Part shown: positions 38,801-52,300 of the stretch, piece after piece | How the letters are laid out: each line of letters starts with the position of its first letter | How positions within the stretch are numbered: position 1 is the stretch's first letter | Source: Helopsaltes ochotensis | Taxonomy: Eukaryota > Chordata > Aves > Passeriformes > Locustellidae | Length of the DNA: 64,000 bases | Assembly (NCBI GenBank): GCA_013400155.1 | Contig: VXBM01000130.1 | Span: 481,529-545,528, forward strand | Direction of reading: 5' to 3' | The notes under the pieces: model-generated | The model's input: the letters and a program-made list of their open reading frames with translations, nothing else | Told to the model about the DNA's origin: nothing | The model's database searches: none | Program-made: the position numbers and the translations under genes

Positions 38801-41800
38801 AAAGGGAGACCCCAAACCAGTTCAAAGTAATGATCAGCAGGCAACCTAAACACATAAATTATCATTATGAATACAGGTCATTTGATTTTAAAGAACAAGA
38901 TTTCAGAATTGTTTTCTTCAGGTATTAATTCTTATGACATAATTTTAAATAGTAATTTTCTCATATTATTTTTATGCCTTATTTTCTGAATTGTATTTTG
39001 TTCTTTGTATTAGTTTGAATTAAATTTATCACTCACTTATGACAAGAAATTATACAACTAAACTAAATAATCTCACCTGACTGCTGTTTCTAGCACTAAT
39101 GGCTAGGGAAAGAATTGCTCTCACCCTGTCTTGCAAAACCAACTGCTTTCAAGACTTTATTTGTGTGTGTCACATGTTCCGCATGCTTGTTCTTTGGCCA
39201 GAACGTTGAGTATACCTACAGATTACTGAGTGAAGGTCAGATTAGCATGCTGTCTATTCCATGGTTTGGACTAATGCTCTTCCTTGTCCATTTTTCTCCT
39301 TGGAATGAAATACGCCATTTTGTAACGAAAAGCTGGAAGTGCTAGGGTCATTTTTCCTGTGCTGGGCAAAAGTTGAGGATTGAAGTAAGCATTCAATTTG
39401 TTCAAATTCTCCAGACCATTATACCAATATCAGTCTTAGTCAATTTATCACTATTTTCCTTTCTTAAGTATGTATGAAGAGGTCAATAACTTTAACTGAA
39501 CTCTCATCTTTGAAAATCCAATTTATTCTAATAAGAATAAATGCTATGTCATCAACATGCAGTATTCTGTAAGTACATATTTTTAGCAGATTTTTGAAGG
39601 GTATTGATTGGTACATCTGGCCAATTCCATGTTTCTAAAATCCCAGCACATTTCATTTATAAAATAATGTTTCACAAAAAAGGTGACCTTCACAGAGCAA
39701 GCAGTGTTTTTCTAAACTATTTAAGTGTGCATCTATAATTTAAGAAAACTGCAGAGAACTAGGATTTTTTTTTGTAACCTTGGCAATGCAGAGCATGATT
39801 TGAGAGAGCAAAAAGCCAAGAGTTATCCACTGACATTATTTTATAATAATAAAATTATTATACACACTGCCTTTCTCACAGGGTCTCCAGTCTAAATTAA
39901 GCATGTAAATTGGATGTAGTAAATAAAGGTAAATAGTGGAGAGGGACTGAAAGGAAGGACAGATTGTGCTGGTACAGTGCAGTGAAAGATTATATGTGAA
40001 ACAAATATTGGTATAGGCTAAATTGACAAAGTCTGCAAGATATATAGCTGAAGACAGAAGAAAAGCAGTAAAATAATGTATAAAACATTAACCTACAACC
40101 CTGAAACTCCAAACAGCAGCAACAGCAATTTACTTGACTATCCTAGGTGAATAATCAAAAGAACAGCACTGATGACTAGCTAAGTCAGCTTTATGCCCTC
40201 GTCTCCACAAGGACACAAGGCAGGCAGGGATCCAACAAGGCACTGGAAGTGGGACAGCCCGCAGGAGGGCCTTCAGCCCATTATGCCACAGGAGCTTGAA
40301 CTACTGTCAAGCAGCTCATTTGGATGAAGGAGGGACATGACCCCTTTCAGCACGTCAGCAATTTGCATTCTTCCCATTTATTTATGTGTGCCTTTTACTT
40401 ATGCACACTCTCAGAGCATCAGAAATATGAAGAAGCTCCTGCTTCAACCACAGTGCCTTTTGCCACACCAAATGGCAACTTTCATAAATGCCCATCAGGT
40501 CTGAGGGCAGGACCCTCTCAGCTCAGTGCTCCAGGCACACCAGAATGAGCTGGGACTTCTGTCATGAAATTATGTAGCAAATCATGAAACCATTGGGATG
40601 GAAAATTGAGAGGAAAATATGACACAGGTCTACATCATAATCAAACAGCGTTAAGAACTGAAACACTGGATAATATAATTGCAGTATCAGGGAATTAAAG
40701 GAAGATTATCCTTCTAAAAAGGAGTGTAACTTTTGCCTTTAGAAATCTTACTTAAAACCACAGCATTATTGGTTTCCCGCTGTTTAGAAATAAGCAAGTT
40801 TATTCACTTCACAATATAAAGTGTTGAGAATGCCAACTACATACCTAGATAATTATGCACTTCTTACTTTATCTTTGCCAATTGGACTAAGAAAGGCCTA
40901 TCATGTATCTGCAGCAGAAACAGCTGCAAATCTGGGCTGCTCCATATCCCAATGACAAAATCTATTCCTTTAGGAACATCTTATCAGGACAACCAGTACA
41001 CCGTATGAAAGATTGTTTTAAGAAAATAATCAGCAATTGCAGTACAGGCTGCCATGAGAAAGTTCCTCAGGCACCTGTGAATTGCATGACAAATTAGGAA
41101 TTCTAACAGTACAAGCTACGACAAGATCAACATTTTCTTTTGTAGCCATCTGTCTGATACTGAGATGCATCCTCGAGAGAAAATGTCTCCCTGTTGTCCA
41201 AAGACACCAACTGCTGCAAATGAAACTATGCCCAAGAAAAGTCCATCTTAAGTGTCAAGGGCAGCTTGTGCATACTGCATTAGTACACTTCAACACAAGG
41301 AAAAGAAATAGTTTGTGACACTCAGACTAGCAGGAGATGCAAAGAGGAATAGCATCAGCACACCAGGAGGCAGCAAATACATTCAGCTGCAAAGATTTCT
41401 TTAGCAGTATACAGAAGTTGAAAGCGAAATTTCAGCCAAAGCTATTAAAATTATGAGGACACAATCATCAGGATAACACTGAAACCAAGGACAAGTTTAC
41501 AAGTATGAAAGGAATAAAGGCTGACACTGCCTACATTACATAAGCATCACTGAATTCCTGATTTTGGTTAAAATGCAAATCCAGAAACCTCAATGACCCT
41601 AAACCTGAAATGAAAATTTCAAACAATACTTCACTGAATAAAACTACTAAGAGCAAACGACACAGTGTGACATCCCAGTAGACAGCAAAGATTTAAAAAA
41701 GATGCAGAGCATGCCACACCTACTTCAGGGAGAACTCACTGCACTCAAATTAAAAACAAATCCTGCAGAACAAAGGCTGAAATTAGAAACTTAAATCAAA

Positions 41801-42592
41801 GACTAGTAGTTGCAAAGACAACAAAATAATGTCTGCAACAGATCCAGGTGATTTAAATAAACACTTAATCACTTCATGCTTTTAGTGATAGTTATAGACA
41901 GGATCACTTGACTGAACAGAGTAACTTGCTCTCTGCAAGTGGACCGACATTCTGAAATTCGTATCTGTGCACAGTGACTCCACCAGATATTCAAATAGGC
42001 CCTTAAGGGAGCTTTGCCCACCAGTGACAACACTTTTATGCTCCTAGTGCAAAGATAACATGAAGGAAGGTATAACCATAACATTCAAATACCTGCCAGA
42101 AATATCTGAAGTGTAATTAAAATTGGCAATAGTACCTACAGAACACTTATGGACCTCTGCAAGCCTTAGTCCAATCCCTTACTGGAAGCGTGATACTAAC
42201 TGCCTAAAGACATTACTCCATCTACTCAGAGACTAAGAGAATTTGCAAACTGCTGCATTCTAGCTGAAATGGCAATGTTACAATCCCACTAACATGCCAC
42301 GTTAAAAGAAAATAGGATGTATCCAACTGACTCCTTAACCGAGGCAGCTCTACAGTATAAGCAACCAAGAACTGGACACAATCTTCAGTGAATTACGGAA
42401 GACCCATGAGATTTCAAAGACATTACATGTGTGACATGACAGTTTTCATAAAAAATATTTTAAAAGCAAAACACAAAGCTACACCAAAAAAAGCTACACC
42501 AAAAAAGAATTTCTAGGCACACCACTCTGGAGTGCCAATTGCTTAAAGAGCAAGTGCCAGAATGGAGACATCCCAACCAAACAAATCTTGTA
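38801..42592. other. Intergenic, no gene recognised
   Basis: AT-rich, short frames only. A 15-bp tandem duplication (AGCTACACCAAAAAA) occurs near 42478-42508. Confidence 0.6.
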
Positions 42593-42765
42593 ATCACAGA
42601 ATATTCTGAGTTGGAATAGAATCACTATGATTATCAAAATTCAACTCCTGCGCCTGCACAGGACAGCCCTCAGAGTCACACCATGTGCCTAAGAGCATTG
42701 CCCAAACATTTCTTGAACTCTGGCAGGCTTGGTGCTGTGCCCACTTCCTTGAGGAAACTATAATA
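42593..42765 (-). mobile_element. CR1 LINE 3' fragment
   Basis: Plus strand begins CACAGAATATTCTGAGTTGG and continues CACCATGTGCCTAAGAGCAT and GAACTCTGGCAGGCTTGG, the antisense 3' UTR of a CR1 of the same type as the 3331-4240 copy. About 170 bp remain. Confidence 0.85.
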
Positions 42766-45700
42766 TGGAGGTAGTCCAGTCCTGTACAGGTCTTCAACAG
42801 TATTTTGTAAAGAAGCATGTTTTTATAGAGAATGTATACTGGTTAAACATGAAAATCAGCAAAAATTATGTGATTTACAAAAAAAAAAATAGACTAAATA
42901 GACCTTTTCAATTATACAACAGACCCTTCTGCCTTGTACTACTGTTTGCATTTGAGAAGTCTGACCAGAACCACAGCTGCTCCCTCCTCCCCAACTCCCT
43001 TCATTGGTCCTGAGCCACACTCCATTTCTATCTGACAAAGACTTCGGCACATAAAACCCCAAAATTTTGTATTCATCAGATCATAACAAAGTAAGAGTTA
43101 TGCTATGAATATATTACGGGCACCAGACAGAAACATGAACAATCCAGCTTTCACGCAGCAATTCAGAAAAGGGCTATATACATGCAGACAAAGAACTGGA
43201 GTCTGAATTTGTCCTGTCTGGGTACACTCCTTTCAAGCTTTCTGAGCACAAAAGTGCTGCCTCCTTCCATTGTTTCTGAGGACTACACACAAAGCACACT
43301 TTGGGAAGAAGGAAATGGGTGGTACTGTTTTCTACAAAGGAGCAAAGAGAAGCTGTGTGAGAAAGCTGCTAATATAAGCAACAGGAAGAGGTTAACAGGG
43401 AGGGAGAATTATGCATCTAAAGAGCAACAAGGGGGGCATGAGAAAGAGGAAAAGCACGTATGTGCTGGGAAGAGGAGAAGCAGCAAAGTGCACCCTTTTG
43501 TAGTCAACAAAGCACTTAAAACATGAATGAATTGTTGAATCATGTTCAAGAGCAATAAATACATAAGCCATAAGAACATGAGTTTTGGTAAAGTCTGTTA
43601 TGAGCTCTTTATAAATACAATGACTGACTTGCCAAATGAACTTCACATGGACCAAGGCAAAGCCTGCAAAATCTCAGGAAGCTTCATTTAAAGCAGCGTT
43701 TTTAGACATCTATATTAAAAGAAAAAAAACTGTAAACAACCAAATAAACACAACAAAACCCCCTGAACAAACTGCACAAGATGCAGAGTGCATACAGACG
43801 TTTCCATTCTACCAGTCCCACTTAAGTTTGACTTACTCTGACAGGACAGATAGGAAGATATGGCCACTGTAAGGCATGGGTATAAGAAAGGAGAAGGGAA
43901 GAGAGCTGCTCAGCCTAAAGAATGTTTAATGCAAAAATCACATACACATGTAAACCATCATATGGAAGCTCATTATCTTTTGAAACCAGAGGAATGAATC
44001 GGTCCCCCAAGTAAGAAATGCAGCAACAGCGCGATCTCTTCTTAAGAGCAAGGCCCTACGAGGGTTCCCAGGACTGTCAAACCAGAACGAATCCAGTTCT
44101 ACACCGATGTTGGAAGTAGGGCCTCAGTGTGGAAGGTTGCTTTTTATCAGTGCAATTTCCTGTGTTTTACTTGGACTCTGACCAAAGACACCAAGCTATA
44201 AAAGCCATCCTGGGCCTCACAATCTACCTTCTCTGAGAAAGCCACAGTTCAGAGCATCTTACTTGTTACACAAAACTCAATGAAACTCGTTAAAAACTAT
44301 TCATATGTCTCTCCTTACGAGATTAGCCTCAAAATACAGTGAACGCAGCACCTAGGCAATTTATCTCTGACACACCTACTGGCAAATTTTTTCCTGGAGC
44401 TGTATCAGAAGATAACAACTGCATGTCAAGAGTTTGGTGGTTACTGAGAAAACATTTTAAACATCACTACTCCAGTGTAAGTATCACTGAAAAAAATTAA
44501 TTTAATTTACTTTAATGCTGCACTGGCTTCTTTTCCAGTGCAGACATCCTAGCTAAAAAAAGTGGATGCTGCAATAGTATACAATGGGTTTTTCCCTATA
44601 TAAAAAATGGGGGGGTTATATATATAATGTTTTTATATATATACATGAAGGATTTCATTGCCAGCAAGGGCAACAGTGCTGCAAAGAAAATAATCCTCCT
44701 TTCAGACATTGGACTACCTAGGCCAAAATGACACCTTTAGGGATCAACTGAATAAAGAAAGAAAATCAAAATTATCCAAACTGAAAGAGGAGACTGAGCA
44801 TGTCAAGCCAACAAGTAAAAAGCTGAAGGCACTATGAGTCTACCCTTACGGAGAAGCCAGCACTTCTACTTAACACAAACTTGAGTTTTGACACAGGAAA
44901 GCCAAGACCCATTTCTCTGCAGAGAGTGCTGTCTGTATGTAGGTGTGCAGAGTGTCACTGTAAAACTTTAATCCCAGGAAAAACAAGTGAGAATAGTTTA
45001 AGATTACGCTGTTGATGGTAGCTAGCAGTTGAAATATCTTCAAGTAATTCCTACATACTCACCACATATAAGCAAGAGAGAATTGTAAATGTCCTCCTAT
45101 TCTAGTAAAAACTCTAATTTTTCATTTATCACATTTTCACTGGAAAAAAGAAAATAACAGATTCCACCTTACATCAGCAATAAACCTACTTTCATTCCCA
45201 GCTTTCTCTCAAAGCATGCCATTTTTAGAGACAAGACTGTAAAGCTTACTCAAAGAACAATCTAGATTATTATAATCATCTCACAAGGCTGCAGTCTCCT
45301 GAGGGGGTCAATTTTCAGAGTAAGTTTAATTTAATTTTAACAATTTTAACAATTTTATCTTCTTCAATGGATCTGTGTTATTTAATTTATGTTAGAGAGG
45401 CTGTTGCTGCTACATATTATTCACAGAAGTATTTTTAATGTTTCATTCCATATCAAGGAATACATAAATATTAATACTTGCAATTAAATCATTACTTGAA
45501 ATCTCTAGAGTTGATTTTGTTTCAACCATGCAACAATCCATATGAGACAGCCTGGAAATTTATTGCATTTCCTACTAGTCTTGAAGAAAACAGAGGGCTT
45601 TTTAATTTGTTTCTTTTTTAAAATGAAACCCTTCCTCACCTTAGGTTGACCAAATATTTGAGTCTCAGATTTACAGATGTAAAATATGCATGCTTCTCCA

Positions 45701-47299
45701 AATGACCAAGATGAATCCATTAAAGCAGTTACTTCAATACTTCAGCTTTTACAGATTCATGCTGACTCCAATGTGCAATGTACTGCATAAAGGAGTAGCC
45801 TCTACCTCAGCAAGTTTCAGTAAAAAACAAAAAGCCATAAAAGAAAACAGATAACTGAATGACATTTCCTCAAACACACACAAAAAATTCCTTAGATTTC
45901 AGTGTTCCTTTCCATTTTGGTGAATGCAACACTAAATCCCAGCAATTGCTATATACTTGTCTGCATCTTGCTGCAGACACTTGGTAAGCACAAAATTCAT
46001 ATTACATGTACTACAGCTACCAAACCTGTTTCAAATGTCACACCAAGGCCTTTATTTCTATTGAATCAGTTGGTGTGTGATGTGTTATTTATCACCTAAT
46101 CCACAATGAATTACGCTATCTGTGCTGGATGCTATGCTGAGAATGTCTCTACATAATGTGTTCTAAAAATACTAATTACAGTAACAAGGCAAGAACAGGA
46201 GGATAGGGAGTGCTGACTAATTCAATAATACATCAAGCATAGAGAAAAATTTGACAAGTGTGCAAACACCTCACAAGTTGGTAAGAGGAATTATTTCTCT
46301 ACCATTGTGCCTTTAGTACCACTGGAGAACAATCTTGCAGGTAAAATATGTAAAAATGTGTGTTCCTTCTACTAATGTAAAAACAAATTTTAATCTTTAG
46401 CTTGTTGAAATGTACCCACCAAGTATTAACCACAGATTCACAGAGTAGTTCCACTCACACCACACAAATCTAAATCCCCATAATTTCTTTTGCTACAGTG
46501 CTAGAGATTACAGCAATAAAAACACACAACAATAAAACAATAAAAATGTTTGCAAGTCCTGTATTTTCAGTGATTTTTAGCTTTCTTAATAATTCTAAGC
46601 ATGGATCATTTCTAGAGCTATGTTAGGAAGACTTAAATCCAGACAGCATTTTGTTGCTTCTCTTTGCATTGAACTAATTTTAGACTTTGAAACGCCACCT
46701 GCCAGGCATTTCAAAGCTAAACAGGATAAGGTTGTTTATAGCTTTAGCAGTACCATTTTAAACCAGTCTTCTGCAAACCACTGGAAATAAAGAATCTAGC
46801 CTCTTGGGAAAAAATAAAATCTACAGATTTAACACTGAATTAACATCAGCTTTGATTACTGGGTATGCTATTGGGTGATACTTGTTATTTGAAATACCTT
46901 GTTTGATAAAAACTCAAATGGATCACCTTCAATATTCTCCCTACCCATATGCTGAAACATATATTCCTCACTTTTACACTATTCAGAGTATAAAATCAAC
47001 ATAATCTTACCTTTAAAACTGTTTACATTCTACGTACACCTAAGCCCATACCTTTTTTGGCATCTCAAATATTTCTGCTGGGGATGCTCATGGTATCAGT
47101 CATTCTCATTCAGCAGTACACACACCAAAGCTTCCAAAAATTATCAGCAGCACAACTATATATTAAGAAAAACTCCACACCGGTGGTTTGCCCACATCAC
47201 TTGGCAATGTCCCTTTAATATTAATACACAGAGAAGTAAAATTTTTTCATAAATTTGTTCAAGTATGTGGAACATGTAAAATGCATAAGAATCAATATG
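42766..47299. other. Intergenic, downstream of RAPGEF2
   Basis: AT-rich with a TA microsatellite around 44612-44646 and many short chance frames. No gene was recognised. It borders the putative RAPGEF2 poly(A) region. Confidence 0.6.
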
Positions 47300-47317
47300 G
47301 ACTTCATTAATGTTATA

Positions 47318-47327
47318 TTTATTTATT
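47318..47327 (-). terminator. Candidate polyadenylation signals
   Basis: Two overlapping AATAAA hexamers on the minus strand (TTTATTTATT on plus), about 1.95 kb after the RAPGEF2 stop. The sequence below them is AT-rich. This is the best placed candidate for the main poly(A) site. Confidence 0.45.
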
Positions 47328-48333
47328 TTCCAGCTTCATACAAACTGGATGTAGAAGCATAAACATAGTACATTTCTACCATTTTCAACAAAAATATAAC
47401 CAATATGTACAATTATTGTATTAAAAATACAAAAGGATACAGACTCCACCAATGTCTTTCTAAAAGACATACAGGTACAAGTAGTATCAAAAGTATGAGG
47501 AAATCACCAGTTAATTGTACATTCTGCACTTGACATCACAGAGCGAACTGAGATTAGCAGTCCTATGGTCTACAATTACTTAATGCTTATATAACATTTG
47601 TGCAACTTGTGGTAGAGCTAGGATTTTGTATTTCTATATGCACATGAGGTCCATAGCCTTGAGAATAAAACTGGCAAATAATGCATATTACATGTAAAAT
47701 TACAAATGCATAATTGACAATGTGATATATAAGCAAATAGACAAAAGCTATGATTACTGGAGAGAGAATTAAATAAAGCACTGACATTTGTTTGATACAG
47801 TGAAAAAACACTGCAATTTGATCTTTAAAAGTTGAAGCTATTTACGTTTATCTACTGATCAATATGATCAGCTGAGTTCAATGGAAAAAAAAAAAATCCA
47901 AGACCAGCAGTTCCTCACATTTGAGTACTACTCGGATTGGCAGCCTTCACTTCTCCGGAGTCTGTGCAAAAACAACACAAAAATAGAGGGGAGGGTCATT
48001 TCAGTCATTATAGGGTTAATAGCAGCTGTGAGCAGGTGGTTGCTACACATCGGCCTTCTCTACACATGCAGTGTTCCATGAAGCCATTAACAGTTGTGAC
48101 TATTTCTGCATTGCAAAGGCTGGCAAATCTAACTGTGTTATTCTTTTTTTTTTACTTAAAGGCTCGATTATCCCCTAACGTTGAAGTCAATAGATGGAGG
48201 TTATTAGATCAGTGTTAACAGCTGACACGAGCTGTGACATCCCAACTTGCCTTCACTGCAGTGTTATCCAGTTAATTTTTATTTTAATATAACTACTATA
48301 TAGTTTTTTTTTAAAAAAGTATATAACTTAATG

Positions 48334-48661
48334 GTGGGGTTGCCATCTGTCTTATTGCAACGGGACACGTTTTTTTAGCATGCCATCCTGTATTCCACAA
48401 GGTACAGGTATGAGACACACACTGTGTCCTCTTCCATCACTGACCAGTTGTGAGCACTGTGTTTCTGCATTTACACCAGACCCGGATGAGGATGCCATTA
48501 ACACTAACATTTACAAACTCGTGAAGATTCCAAGGTGGGGCACATTAAGAGCAAAGCCAGGTATTCAAGGAAAAGCTGCATCCTGCAACGTCTACCTTCC
48601 CTTCTGCCCTGCTCAGCCATGTGATAGCAATATTCCTCCAGGAGCTCAGGCTGGCAACCCT
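48334..48661. mobile_element. Candidate old MITE/hAT-like element with terminal inverted repeats
   Basis: The left end GTGGGGTTGCCA (48334-48345) and the reverse complement of the right end, GTAGGGTTGCCA (48652-48663), agree at 11 of 12 positions. The right end overlaps the possible duplication by two bases. The flanking octamers ACTTAATG (48326-48333) and ACTTACAG (48662-48669) agree at 6 of 8, as an old 8-bp target duplication might. The GGGTTGCCA...TGGCAACCC ends resemble an amniote nonautonomous DNA-transposon family. It has no ORF of its own. Assignment to a family is from memory and tentative. Confidence 0.45.
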
Positions 48662-49101
48662 ACTTACAGGTGTGAAATAATACTGTAATTACTATTCAGA
48701 CGCACTATTTGATCTCCCAAACGCAAACATACAAAATTGTAACAAAGGCATTGTAAACAAGCAAATAAGCACTGCCTCCTTGAAGGATCTCAAAGCAATT
48801 TTCTCTTTGTAGGTTAAAGGCCAAATGTAATTTGACAACTAACTTATCTCATTATCCCAATGAGACTAAGTGCTAGGATTGTGATTAAAATCTAAAAGGA
48901 AGATTTAAAAAAAACCCTTCCAGGCATTGGGAAGTGCAGCCAGAGTTAGTCATCCTGATGTGATGATCTTGGAATTTGGAATGATACTGTGTGATGCGGC
49001 AGACAGCGACAGTGGTAGCTTGGAGATTGCTGCACTGTGCATTTCAAGCAACACAGTTTGAAAAGTGCCAGGGCGATTTCTTCACAGTATTTCACATGCA
49101 A

Positions 49102-49128
49102 GGGGAGAGGGGACAGAAGGGGGAGGGG
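49102..49128 (+). other. G4-type motif, C-rich in the RAPGEF2 transcript
   Basis: The plus strand has runs G4, G4, G5 and G4 with loops of 3, 6 and 1 bases. In the minus-strand RAPGEF2 3' UTR this reads as a CCCC-repeat tract about 150 nt after the stop, the kind of site bound by poly(C)-binding proteins. Confidence 0.7.
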
Positions 49129-49279
49129 CAGAGGAAGAAGCCCCATGCTGCTTTAAGGCAGGGAAGGAGGCAAATAGGTCCACCATCCTTTAATCATAGT
49201 TCCAAGGCTCCTATTCTAGGGACGTCTTCTTGTGCTCTCCTTTAAGGTGGCTCACTCTGGATCCAGAAAAGCCCAAGTC

Positions 49280-49305
49280 TTAGACAGCAGAGACTTGTTC
49301 ATCTT
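49280..49305 (-). CDS. RAPGEF2: RAPGEF2 last coding segment, PDZ ligand and stop
   Basis: 26 coding nt after the acceptor GTTTGCAG. With the preceding G they read EDEQVSAV and TAA. The terminal S-A-V fits a class I PDZ ligand (S/T-x-hydrophobic) and is shared by RAPGEF2 and RAPGEF6. The segment is far too short for ORF detection but is fixed by the acceptor, the phase and the expected protein end. The exon continues into the 3' UTR. Confidence 0.95.
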
Positions 49306-52300
49306 CTGCAAACATAACAGGATAAGGGAAAAGAGAGTTTAGCTCATAAAGAACAAGACTGCTACTGAATGAAACAAGCTGTGCATACAATAACCACTGT
49401 GTGTATTGTGATCATGTATTCTCCATTTCATTGTATAAGTATATATGCTCTAAAACAATCTAAATTTCAGTACATTTCAGATCTCATGAGACATATTCCT
49501 TTGAATATTGATCTTGAGGAAAATAAGACAATTGCCTAAACTGAGCTAAATGCAGTTATTCACCCTGAGGAGCACAACAGATACTCCTAGATATCTATTA
49601 AGCTTCAGAAAGGCATCTGACATTTTTCTCTAAATATATCTTCAATTTAGTCATCATTAGTAGAAACAATTAAAATTCTCTGTCATGGTAACTGTCAAAG
49701 TTTGAGGCAATTTACTTAAGGCTGACTACTTTTTTTTTCCCATTGTGCTCATCCTGCACCCAAAACCTTAGTAACTAAGTTGTTAGAGGGAGAAGGGGAA
49801 TATTAGTCTACAATTAAGCAACACCAAGAATTCAACTGAGTGATTTTGGCACCACCCTGCCTGAATTTTGAGGACCTAAAACTGCAATCCAGCTACACTT
49901 GCTTTCTGTGGAAAAACATCACAGTTGTGCTAAAGCACAAGGATGCTGACACATTTGGACCAGCAAGGTAGCGAGACAGCAATGGACTCATCATGTGAAA
50001 CAGTTGGAGAGGAAGACTCAGTGTCCACAGCGTAAAGAGTTTCAGGAAGAATGTGAGCAACTATCCTAATACGCCTGAGCGACAGTGCCCTACGGGGTGG
50101 ACAGGCAAATATTCTCTAATATCCTATCTCAGGATACTTTTTTAATCATTAAATATGTGGCTAATGTGGAAAATCACAGCAGGCAGGGCTGCACAAGGTG
50201 AACATAGGCAACTTCAGAGAAGCTGCCTAAGCCAACCGCTTGGTTGTTCGAGATTCAGGTTCCAAATTTTAAATTTATTTAGGAGGAACTCAATTCCTTC
50301 CCTTCCAAAAAGTTAAAAAATAACAAGTTTTGAAATGAATTAGAGTCCAAATTATGGCATGATTTGTGCAATTTGCTTTATGTCTGTGAAAGCACCGACC
50401 CGTTTTGCATGCAGCACACTCGAAATCTAACAACTAGAAATTTACCATCTTCCTCTGTGGAAAACCCTTGAGATGGATAGTGAGCAAGACGTGGATCTGA
50501 CTCATTTGGTTTATGCCACTGCGGTTTGTTCACGGGCCTGCCAGTTGAGTGGCTGTGCGACTGCTGCTGTGGAGTTGCTGTCCCATGAGTCTCACATGTC
50601 CGTGCCACCATTCTAGACCTCTGAAGTGCTACGTTGTAGTCCGGAGGCTTCCTGGTTGGATGGGAGCCACCTTCTGCAAACTCAGCAATAGGTATTCCTA
50701 CATAACCGGGAGGAGTTGGAGGTGGTTCCCGATATCGACCCTCTTTTCTTGCTGCAGGAAAAACAACGGATGGTTGTTAGAGACAGGATGAGGAACACTG
50801 CTCAAAGAAAAAGAGACAGGTAAGAGATAAATAATTATCAACCAACTCAACAGCCCAGGAAGAGAAAATCTGAATGACAAAGGTTAACTATCATATGCTA
50901 GACAAAGAGCTTGTGAAAAATAAATCAATCAAGAAAGTACAGAATATACAATATACAAGATGTATCTATTCTTCCAGCAGTGAAGCATTAGTCTAATAAA
51001 ATTCATCAAATTTTGTGGGGAATTTGTTCAAACTTCACAACTGAAGCTGTTCCATCAATTGTACAGAAAAAAATGTACAGTGATCAAAGTAACATGGAAG
51101 ACTCAAGAGTCCACAGAAGTAGTAAATGTCAGGAATTTTGATATATCCCCAAATGCATGATTATCTTAATTCTGAAGATGGGCATCGCATCCAAGAGTTC
51201 ATCTCTTTTGTTTTTAGCATCTTGGAGGAGAAAAAAGAAATGCATCTCATACACTGTTTTTATCCTACAAATCTTACTACTTAACGAGGTAAAAGCTACA
51301 ACTCCAAAAGGTCAGAAGAGAAGTGGGTTTCATCATTACACAGTTTGCATGCACTACTGCCTGCAGTAGTGGTTGTATATGGTTGTATTCTCTGCACAAT
51401 CAAAATTGAAAGTCTTCCTGTAAGAACAATGACTGAATATGATTTTATATAGGAGATGGAAAGACCACCACCTAGCTCGTGGACCTCACTGAGATGTAAC
51501 TGTTTACCTGAACAAGGTTTAACTCGGGGCATACTGAGAAGCTCTCTCAGAGAGAACTTTATGGGAAAAAAAACCCAGTTAAGAATCCTAGCATCTGCAG
51601 GGACACACAACAGATAGACAGGAGTGTCTGCTTCAGAGTTAAGTACTTAGAGAAGTTAGCTGGGACTTTGAAACTGAACACTTATTGTGGGCTCAGCCCT
51701 TTAACACATGACCACTTTAATGACAAACTTTTAAAAATACAGTAAGAAAAATCACTGACACAGACAATTTACTTTCCACAGCTTGTCATACGCTGTATAT
51801 TCTTGTGTAAGTGGTGATGACAACACCACTCTGCACTAGGCAGCATGATTTCACTGAAAGGGCAGTACAAGCTTAAAATGGATTGGTGCTACTTGGATGC
51901 AAGTCTTTATAGACTAAAAGTAAATCGAAGTATTACAAAAAACCAAACATTTTCCAATAGACCGTAAGTATTTTTCTTGGACAAACTGTTTTAAGTGAGC
52001 AAAGCAGCATGAAGTAGTTTCTGAGAAACTTTATTCAAAGATTTCTAAAAATCAGAAGAAGTTCTATAGAAAAATTCTCTTGTAGAAAAATTCTATTGAA
52101 ATACTGCAACAAAATGAATGTCTTTTAAGTGCAAAAGAACTATGTAAACCAGCGGGTTCTGTTGAATATTGACACACAGAGTTACATTTGCGGGACAGTT
52201 AATAGTAGTGAAGGGCATGGAATTGCATTGGTTTGAATTTTCAGGTCTCTTTCATGTTCTTTCAAGTCTCTAAAAATGTAGAGGCAAGCCTTGAGAGACA

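Larger units (their letters stand above)
47300..49279 (-). other. RAPGEF2: Probable RAPGEF2 3' UTR
   Basis: About 2 kb follows the stop codon on the minus strand without an intron signal I trust. Two overlapping AATAAA hexamers (47322-47327 and 47318-47323) could direct cleavage just below 47315. The length is in the range I would expect for this gene. Another AATAAA-type hexamer near 48280 could give a shorter form. The UTR seems to contain an old transposon-like insertion (48334-48661) and a C-rich tract (49102-49128). The end point is inferred, not proven. Confidence 0.5.
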
